From contig NC_030817.1 in assembly GCF_001704415.2 (NCBI RefSeq), positions 54,979,550 to 55,043,549 of the forward strand: 64,000 bases of DNA, read 5' to 3'. Every line of letters starts with the position of its first letter. Position 1 is the first letter of the stretch. The stretch comes from Capra hircus (lineage: Eukaryota; Chordata; Mammalia; Artiodactyla; Bovidae). Positions 42,901 through 54,121 of this stretch are shown in pieces. The notes below the pieces were generated by a model that saw only the letters and a list, made by a program, of their open reading frames with translations, had not been told where the DNA came from and did not search any database. The translations under genes were made by a program, and so were the position numbers.

Positions 42901-45900
42901 TCAATAGCAAAAGAACAAATAATCCAATTAAAGGTACAAACTATTATACATAAAATAATAAGCAACGGGATACATTATATGTCACAGGGAAATATAGTCA
43001 TTATTTCTAAGAACTTTAAATGGAGGCTAATCTATAAAAATATTAAATCACTATGATGTACACCTGAAACTAACATAATAGTGTAAATCAACTACACTTC
43101 AATTTAAAAAGATTAAGCAATAGCTTTATATGGAGGAAAATACAGTCAATGTACTTTAGGAGAAGAAAACACAATGAGGTATCCCTTCATAGCTCTTAGA
43201 ATGGCTATCATTCTATGCCAATTTACATTCCCACCCTTGTACACTGTGGGTGAGAAGGTAAACTGGTACTGTTGTTTAGTCACTAAGTCGTGTCCAACTC
43301 TTTCGTGACCTCACAAAAGGTAGCCCACTGGCCTCCTCTGTCCATGGGATTTCTCAGACAAGAACACTAGAGGCGGGCTGCCATTTCCTTCCCGAGGGGA
43401 TCTTCCCAACCCAAGAATCAAATCTGAGACTCCTGCACTGGTAGGAGGATTCCTTACCACTGAGCCACCTGGGAACCCCACAAATCGGTATCATCAGTAT
43501 AAAAACCAATGAGGAGGTTTCTCAAAAATTAAATAGAGAAGTACTACGTCCAGCAATTCCACACCTGGATATTTACCTGAAGGAAATAAAATCAATATCC
43601 CAAAGAGATATGTGCACCCCCACGTTCACTGCAGCATTGTTCACAACAGCCAAGACACTGCAACAGCCTGAGTTTCCAAGGACAGATGAAAAGATAAAGA
43701 AAATGTGGTGTGCATATACATGATGGTATTATTTAGCCATAAAAAGGAAGGAAGTCCTGCAACTACATGTATGTAGCTTGAGGACATTATGCTAAGTGAA
43801 GGAAGTCATTTACATGTAGAACCTAAAAAGATAAGACTCACAGAAACAGGGAATAGACTGGTGGTTACTAGGAACAGGGAGCAGGGTTTTGGGGAAATAC
43901 ATGGAAGCAGTCAAAGCTACAAACTTCCAGTTATAACATGAATAATTTCTAGGGATGTCATGTAATTTAATGTAACAAATACATAAAAGGCTTCTACAAA
44001 TCATCAAGAAAAAGACAACCCAATAAGAAACAAGAGACTCAAAAGCCACTTCACAAAAGAAGATTTACAAAAAGTGAAAAACCTCTTCAGTTATCCAAAA
44101 AATACAAATTAAAACCACAATGAAATACTACATACTCACCATTTAGAATGGATAAATTTAAAGGACTGATAATGATAAGAGTTGGTAAAGACATGGAATA
44201 ATGAGAATCCTCATATACTATTGATAGAAATGTTTGCCACATTGGAAAAGTATTTAGCAGAATCTATTAAAGTTAGATATACTCATATCCTATGATACAG
44301 CAATTCCATTACAAAGGATTGAATGAGCAGAAAACCTCATATACCCACTAAAAGACATTTACAAGCAGTTAATAGCATAACAACCAAAAAACTACGAACA
44401 ACCCAAATGCCAATCGACAAAAGTATGAATAAAGTGGTATTTCCAAATGAAAATGCCTATACAGCAATGAAAATGAACAAAATACAACTAGTCAAAGAAC
44501 AGAGATAGATCTCAAAATAATGCCCTATCTATTGCAAGGTCCATAAATTAACCTGGATGGTAATTACATAGTTGTGCTTTACACAAATCCAATGAGCCAC
44601 ACATTTTGATTTTGCTCACTCTTTCATACAGGAGTTCTATTTCACTCACACAAGAAGGATAAAATTTTAAAAGACTTAATTACCTCTGCAATAAGTACTT
44701 TTTATCAGTTATTCTCACACTCATTAAAGCAAGTATATCGAAAGTTGGAGACAGTTTTAAATGGTAAGGTCTGACTGAAACATTTAACAAACACTAAAGC
44801 AAAACTTTCACACTGTGGTGCTAGAATAGCATCACCAACTCAATGGACATGAATTTGAGCAAATTCTGGGACGTCGAGGAGGACAGAGGAGCCTGGTGTG
44901 CTGCAGCCCATGAGGTGGCAAAGAGTTGGACATGACTTAGCGACTGAACAACAACAAAGCAGAAACAAACTGCAACATATTTTTACTAGCTACTCTAAAA
45001 ATCAATAACTTGTTTAATCCAATTCAAGATAATACAGAAAAATGAAACCACCTGAATAATTACCACCTAAATAATTACCTGCTTGGGCAAAGTTAGGTTG
45101 TGGGTGCTCTCACTATAACCAATAGCCGTAAAGAGCTTATCTTTTTCCTCTGGTGTCATAAGGTCATCAATAGCTATAAAAAGACAATATTTTAAGAAAT
45201 CAGTTGCTTCAGTCTTACACAGACTGTGAATAAATCAAAACAACTTAACAGGTGGCCTAAATTTATAGACACAAACACTGAAGCAAAAGCAGCAAAGTAA
45301 TTTCCTCTAATATATATGATGACTTGTTAAACATGTATTTTGCTTATTTAGGTCAAGAAAATGAAGACATAACATTAAGGCAATTCATGTGTCACACAGC
45401 AATTTCACAATTTCCTAAGTATTTTGAAAATTAAGTGAAACATCTAATTAAATATTCATGTAAAAAGTAACAATAAAGAATGCTACATGTGAGATTTCTG
45501 AATTTCAGCTTTCAAATTTTTACACAAATGACTTTCCTCAAAAATTTAAAGCTTCCTTTTAAATAAACATGGAAATGTTTCATCCTGATATATCTGCTTA
45601 TATGTATGTTTACTATACTGAGCTACTTTTACTTCAAGATTATTACAGAGTAAAATTCAACTAACTAGCTAAAGCAAAATTTATATATTTTTTCCTTACC
45701 AGTGTGCAATAAGTCATATGACTTAGAACTTACTTTCAGGAATCAAAGATTCTTCATCTTTTTTCTTAGATTCCTTCTTACTCCAAAACCCACTAAACCA
45801 GCCTCCACGTTTCTCGGCTGTGTCAGTAGACTTTTTCTTCAATTTTTGCCCTGATCGAATCACCTAAAAATTAAAAATCAAAAAATTTAATTAAAGAATA

Positions 45901-48900
45901 AATGCCCTCTTCACTTTCAGGTCCAGGCAGGTAAGAACAGTGGTAAGCAGTCAATATAGCTAGTTCCTTCTGAACTGATTCTCAGCATTATCTGGTTAAC
46001 ACAATTCACTATTAATTACTTTCCACACATACTGACAGCTTTCTGATGAAGCTGCATTTTTTGACTGATTCAGATAAGGTTTCAAGTAAAATTCTTCTGA
46101 GAATGTGTTTTCTAAATTTTTAAGGTAAGAAGTCAAGAGGACAGCAGGTTATTAAAATTAAAAGTTCCCTGAAAGGAAGATACGTGATCTCAAAAATCAA
46201 ATTTAACAATCCCATTTCATAATCCATACACACTGTTGACTTGCTAACTATGAACATAGTTTGGGGACAGAATATAAATAAAATTAGAAAGTGCTCAAAT
46301 ATCATTTTATCCTCTTTCTCAACAAATCTTGGCTTATCTGCTGCTCCTTGTCTTCACCCCTTGTTAGTAAAATACAGATGAATAACTCAAGAGTGGAAAA
46401 CGAAAGGATAAAAAGAATAAAGGGGTTAAGTAATTTAGACTCTATCTTCTCATTCCCTGAATAAGTAAATAATTTTCCCACTTTAAATTTAAAATATTTT
46501 AAATTGGTAGTGAATTGGTAACATACTGCAAGCTTCAGTGTATACCAAAAAGTGAAATAATCCAAAAGAGAAGTTAAAGAAAAGAGCTGAATTATATAGT
46601 ACAGAGAATAGTTTGATTAACAACTCGATTTAAACTAAGCTTTCTTTGACAAGTAGATATTATATAGGGAAACAGGTTTGTTTCTGTCCACAAAATCACT
46701 GATGGTCTCAATTATATCTCAGTTGTAACTATCTTTTGTCAAGCTTAATTCATCTTCAAGAGTCAGAAATGTAATGGGTAAAAAATATATATAGCTGGCT
46801 GGTTTGTATTCTATATGAAATAATATTTAATTTCTTTGCTCTCCTAGCATAGATGAGTATGTATTTTTATTTTCCACTGTAAAATGTATCTATATGAGAC
46901 CACAAAGAACTTTTACAATGTGTATAAACCTAATATGAAGAGGGATGCAGATCCCTTTCACTTTTTCCTAAATACCACCTCTGTTGCCTTCACTTCCCTT
47001 CCTTATCTAGCTAAGGGGCCAAGGTAAATAACTTCAGCCAATCCTCAGCCTACATTCTAAACTCTCTGGCCCTGCAGATTTTCTATTATAACGAAAAAGC
47101 ATCAATTTAGGATGAATCTAACTGTCATCTCTTCATCTACATCCTGCCCTTCTTTAGCTACAACAACTAATTTATCTTCTTCCTTCAATTTTCAAGCAAC
47201 TGGTGTTATTGAGGATTGGAATTAACTGTTTCTTCTGGAAAACTATTCCTCTAATTCATAGAAACAATCCACAGCAGTAGCAAATACCTTTTAAAATACT
47301 CAGACACTCTCTGATCCACCTTGGGGAATTTGTCCTTAAAAAAATTTGCTTCAGAAAATGTAACGACAAGGGTACTCACTGTAGTGTCATTTATAATTAA
47401 ATGTAACCAGGAGGAAATTGTGAAGCAAATTCCAGTACATCAACAGAATGGAATACTAGTCAGTTATTCAAAATTATGTTGGACAAACAATTCTATGGAA
47501 TATTATATAAAACAGAACACAGTATTTTTTTAAAAAGAAACAAAAGTGTTAATTACTCAGTCATGTCCGACTCTTTGCAATTCCATAGACAAGACAGACA
47601 GGCTCCTCTGTCCATGAAATTCTCTAGGCAAGAATACTGGAGTGGGTTGCCATTGCCTTCTTCAAGGGATCTTTCCTACCCAAGGATTGAACCTGGGTCT
47701 CCTGCATTACAGACAGTTTCTTTGCATCTGAGCCACAAAAGTAACTTAGAAAACCTTTCCTTGACTCCACAATGCCCACCAGTTGCCATCCTTTATCTTG
47801 TTTTCCACTTACAATGAAGTATCAGGACTGCCTGAACTTACTCTCTCCAATTCCTCATTTTCCACTATCTCTCATTCCTATCAAATTTCTATCTATAATA
47901 TCCTATAAATTTTGCTCTTTAAATGATTTCTTTACGGCTAAATCCAATGATGAACTTTCAGTTTAGTATGAAACTGATTTAAATGAAAGCAGCAAAAGTT
48001 TAGAGACTTGAAGCAGGATATAAATCATCTGCACAAGTATCAAACTCCTATATTACTCATGTGCAAAGCAGACTCAAACCATCACACCAAGACTGAAAGA
48101 ACTGGACTGAGATTTAAATCACTATCCACAGAAGGCAAAACACAACTTAAAATCAAAACCAAACCAGACTGTGTGTCAATACAAAATATCAAACATTTTC
48201 CAAAGGACACATAATAATCACATCATCCAGAATACAATCCAAAATCACCTGACATACAAAAACAAAACACAAAGAGAAAAAGAAAAATGTGACCATTTCT
48301 CAAGGGGAAAAGTCTACAGATGCCAACAGTCATATAATCAAGATGTTTAAACTATCAGAGGGTCACTGCATCCATGTTACATGAGATAAACAGAAATACA
48401 TTCAGTTCAGTTCAGTCGCTCAGTCATGTCCGACTCTTTGTGACCCCATGAATCGCAGCACGCCAGGCCTGCCTGTCCATCACCAACTCCCGGAGTTCAC
48501 TCAGACTCACATCCATCGAGTCAGTGGTGCCATCCAGCCATCTCATCCTCTGTCGTCCCCTTCTCCTCCTGCCCCCAATCCCTCCCAGCATCACAGTCTT
48601 TTCCAATGAGTCAACTCTTCACATGAGGTGGCCAAAGTACTGGAGTTTCAGCTTTAACATCATTCCTTCCAAAGAAATCCCAGGGTTGATCTCCTTTAGA
48701 ATGGAGTGGTTGGATCTCCTTGCAGTCCAAGGGACTCTCAAGAGTCTTCTCCAACACCACAGTTCAAAAGCATCAATTCTTCGGCACTCAGCCTTCTTCA
48801 CAGTCCAACTCTCACATCCATACATGACTACTGGAAAAACCATAGCCTTGACTAGACGGACCTTAGTCGGCAAAGTAACGTCTCTGCTTTTGAATATGCT

Positions 48901-51900
48901 ATCTAGGTTGGTCATAACTTTTCTTCCAAGGAGTAAGTGTCTTCTAATTTCACGGCTGCAGTCACCATCTGCAGTGATTCTGGAGCCCAAAAAAATAAAG
49001 TCTGACACTGTTTCCATTGTTTCTCCATCTATTTCCCATGAAGTGATGGGAATGGATGCCATGATCTTCATTTTCTGAAATGTTGAGCTTTAAGTCAACT
49101 TTTTCACTCTCCTCTTTCACTTTCATCAAGAGGCTTTTTAGTTCCTCTTCACTTTCTGCCATAAGGGTAGTGTCATCTGCATATCTGAGGTTATTGATAT
49201 TTCTCCCGGCAATCTTGATTCCAGCATGTGTTTCTTCCAGTCCAGCGTTTCTCATGATGTACTCTGCATATAAGTTAAATATATACACACATATATAAAT
49301 ATGTGTGTGTGTGTGTATATATATATACACACATATATATGTGTATTTGTGTATATTATATATATACATATACACATTTGAAATTTGGAGACCAAGAAGG
49401 AAAGAAGGAAGAAATAGGAACTAAAAAATTATTTGAAGAAATAATAGCTGAAACATCCCAAATCTGATAAATCCTCAGTCCTTATTTCAGTTGGCCAATG
49501 AGATGCATCTGTCACAGCTGATCACTTCCTGTTCCCTGACATCTTTTCTTCACTTGACTTTGAGGTTATTACTGTCATAGAGCTTTCAGCCTACCTCTCT
49601 GACAACTCCTCCATGGTAACCATGGCTCTCACTTCTCTGACCTATAAACAATACAAAGACTTTGGGTCTTTGGACTTCAGGTACTCTAAGCTCCAGGTAC
49701 TCTAACTTACGTGATCTCATCCAATGCTGTGGCTTTTTAAATAACATCTATGTGCTGACCCCTTCTAAATATGTGTATATATCCAACACAGACCTCTCTT
49801 CCAAACGCTACATCCATGCATCCAACTGCATCCTCCCGATCTCCAAGTTAATGTATGATGGCTTAAACTATCAGTCCCAGAAAGAGCTCCTGATCTTGTC
49901 CCATCTCACCCAAGCATGTTCCATCTAGTCTTCCCCATCCCATTTCATGGCAACTCCATCCTTCCCAGCTGCTCCAAGCCAAAATCCCTATAGTCACTTC
50001 CAACCTCCCTTTCATAAAACCCATATCTAATTAGATGGGAAATACTGGCTCTATCTTCAAAATATTTCCAGAGTTTGAGCCTTTCTCATCACCTCCACTG
50101 CCACTATTCTCAGCCAAACTTCTATTATCTCTCATCTCAAATAGTTCAATAGCATCCTAATGTCCTCTCTGTTTTCATCCTTGTCCCTCTATGGGCTTTT
50201 GTTTTCAAAGGAGCAGCCAGAGTAACGTTTAAAAACCTACACTGGACTGTATCGCTCTGTTCTCAAAATAGCTCCTCAACTCAGAATATAAGCCCAAATC
50301 CACACAACTGCTTACAACACTTTCCACAACCTGACATCCTCCCCAGTACTGACAAGCACCTCCCGCCCTCCTCTAGCACCTTACTTCTCTGACCTCATTA
50401 ACCACAGCCAGCGGTGTCTCCTCTCTTTCACCACTCTACTTAGTTCCCTGAATGAGTTAGATGTGCTCCTAGCCCAAATCCTTGCAGCTGGCTCTACTAC
50501 TTCTGCCTGGTATACTTTTTCCTCAGGTATCTTTCTGGTTGACTCCCTCATGTTCTTCAGCGCTTTGCTGAAATGCACCTAAAAAGAGCCAAACTCATTG
50601 GAAAAGCCCCTGATGCTGAGAACAATTGAAGGCAGGAGGAGAAGGCGGTGACAGAAGGTGAGATGGTTGGATGGCATCACCAATCAAAATTAGACATGGA
50701 CTGGGCAAACTCCGGGAGGTGGTGAGGGAAAGGGAGCCCTGGAATGCTGCACTACATGGGGTCGCAAAGAGTCAAACACGACTGGGCGACTCAACAACAA
50801 AGCCGATGAACAGTGTTGTGACAGTTTCAGGTAACCAGCAAGGGACTCAGCCATACATACACACGTATACATTCTCCCCCAAATTTCCCTCACATCCAGG
50901 CTGCTACATAACATTGAGCAGAATTTCCATCTGCTATACAGTGGGTCCTTATTGGTGATCCATGTTAAATTCAGTAGTGTCTACATGTTCATCACAATCT
51001 CCCTAACTATCTCTTGATTACCAAAAAAGTTATGTTACAGAATAACAGAAATGACAAGTTATCAAGTAAGATAAGTCAGTAATTATTACTACAAAGAGAC
51101 TATAAATACTGAAAATATTACAAAGAAACTGAATCCAATTTTAGAAAAAAAAGACAAGGAAGGAAGGAAGAGAAGGAGAGAGAAGGAGAGAAAAAAGAAG
51201 ATGGGTGAAGGACGGGAAGGAAGAGGAAATAAAGGGAAATACTAGGGGCTACAAAGCATAAGTAACTAGGTACGTATGCATGAGAGAAAAACTGGAAGCC
51301 TACATATCAAAATGTTAAAACCTGCATTCTGTGTTGCTAGGACTATGGTTGACTTTTACTTACTTTCTTCTGCGGGATTAGCAAAAATTTTGTTATAAAA
51401 TTAGGAATTTTTCCCCTTCATACTACTGAGGTTTTTTTTCCCCAATATTCCAATTTTATTTTTTCCTGAGACTGAGCCATGAAAATTCAACCTTTATTAT
51501 CATTTGAGTAAATCTAAACAACTCTCTAAGCAACTTAAATTGATTCCAGGTTTAAAGGAGTAGCATTAACCCATTTAAAACATAAAATCAGCTAATAAAA
51601 ATGATTACCTCAACTTGTGCTTGTTGCCTTGCTAAAATTATGTTAAAAACATCTAGTATCTTCTCCAAGTCCTATAAAACAAAGGGACACTTGTAAACAA
51701 AGAAAATGGTCATTAAACAATTTTTTTTCATCTATATTTCTAGGCTTATGAACAAACAGTATTTGTGATCTAATGAAAGTATAAGTATAAATTTGAACAG
51801 ATATTTGGCTTTTACATTTTTATATTTTGCAATATGAGAACAATTTTGCAAAAAAGTAAATCCTCGTTAAATATGAAAGTAAGAATTTTAATGAAACCAC

Positions 51901-54075
51901 AACAATACAGAGACAGCCATACATGGAAATGGAAGCAAAAATATTTAAGAGGGGGACCTGTTTTAGGTATTAGCCTTATGGTTGTTAACTTTGGACTCCC
52001 TCTTCTCTATGCTATTTACAATCATTATACTAAAGGCACTTAAATAAAATACAAAATTTAAGAATGTAAAATTCTTCAAATCAAGCATGCTAAAGCAGAA
52101 ACTGACTTGGGGAATTTATGTGAGGGGACTCTAACATGTACTGGGTGACCTGTTTATCAGATGTTCAGTCTGTTATTTCATGCAATTCCCACAACAGTAT
52201 AAGCTACATACTATCTCCATTTTATATACGAGAATAACAGATCTAAGATGTTGAGAAAACTGATGCTTTTTCTAAAATATAATACTAGTGACTGTCATAT
52301 ATTTCAGAATAACAATTCTTTATATTATGAATTTGTGGCAACAATAGTGATATAATCAAGACCAGACGATATTCAGCAAATTATATATTTAATACAGTGT
52401 TTTTCTGTATTTCAAAAGAGGGTAAATAAGATTCCTATCTTAAGGAATAAGAACTACATTTTTACAAATACTTTGAACTCTTAAAAAAAGCCTCTAAAAA
52501 ACAAATAATACATTTTTAGCTAATAATAACTGCATATTTAAACAGCTCTGATATTGATTTTCTAAATATTATTATTATAAAAACTAAACACATTTCTCCA
52601 GTTTATAGTAGGCTGATATTAGGAAGGTATTTTTAAAGGAAAAATACAGGTAAAACACTTTGCATTTTCCATACAGTTCTCTCAAAAAGAACTCAGTATT
52701 GTTCCTCCTAAAATTGTCTTTTAATTTATATCTAGAAAAAATAATACTTAAGGATGATTTAACAAATAACAGCTTCCCAATACATGCAAGATATACCTGA
52801 ATTTGTTTCTGTATTTCTTCTGGGACTTTGGTCTGGGTTAGCTTATTTTTATAGGCATTTTTGTAACTCTTGAGCAACTGCCTGTGTTTTTTTATGTTAC
52901 TCCATGACCACATCCGTGTATACCTTCTTATATGAACTTCAAGAACAGAATCGATTGCATATTTCCACCTGCAAACCAAATTTTGTTAATACACATTGGA
53001 ATATGAAGGTTTAAAAAGGCAGGAAAATAGCGCCGACATTTTACAGCTACACTGTTACTTTTTTTGTTCTTATTAACTGTATTCTTACAAAGGTTCAGCC
53101 ATAACATTTCAGTTCACCAATACTTCAGTTCTCTGACTTAAATACATTATGAAATAAGCAAACCATTCCAGGAAGAGGGTATGTCAAAGCAAAATAACAA
53201 AGACACAAAATGGCATGCTGTGTGAAATTAATAGTATCCCAATTGAGTTCATATGCATGACTGAAGGGCAATCTGATCAAAAAATGTTGAAAAGTCTTGA
53301 ATGCTAAGTTAAGAATTTAATCTAGGAGCAAGAATACAAGAGAATGTGTTTATAAAAAAAAAGTAACAAGGACATAATATAAAAGATATCCCTCCAACGT
53401 CTATTAAAAAAAGTGGCTTAGTTACATGTTTTTAAAGGTCTGTTAGCTCTGAGAGTTCTAATCATATGATTACATAAAATATTTTTTTTTAATTCTAACT
53501 TACCATTGTCTACCATTGGTATGAAGTGGTAAATAAGGCTTATATTTTCTGTAAGGAGCATTTCTAACCATGTAATCCACTGACTCCAAAAGGTCGATCA
53601 TACTTAAATACTATAAAAACAAAAACCAAGATACATCTGTTACATCACAACATGGATAAACACCAAATTTTATTATATTTTCTGCCTAGTGAGATTTCAA
53701 ATTATCTGAACAATGAATACCATAGTTGCTTGGCAATTCAATAATATATTTCATCAAATTTAAGAAACCACCAATTTTAAGATAATATTAAGCCCTGCCA
53801 ATTAAACATCATACCACCAATAATAATATACATCCTATTTTCACATATATTAAAGTGTGAAATAAACGTAAATCTTAGAACCAATGAAATACGGTATCTG
53901 TTACTACTGACATGAAACTGGCTTAGTGCTAAAAGTAAACATACTTTCCTCTGGACCATCATTTCAAGTAGTGGCAACCTATAAGCTAAGTTTCTAAATT
54001 GCTCCAGGGAATTACTGCATAACTAAAGCAAGACAAAATTATTTAACCACCAATACAAAACAACTCACATGGAGG

Positions 54076-54121
<46 letters not shown>

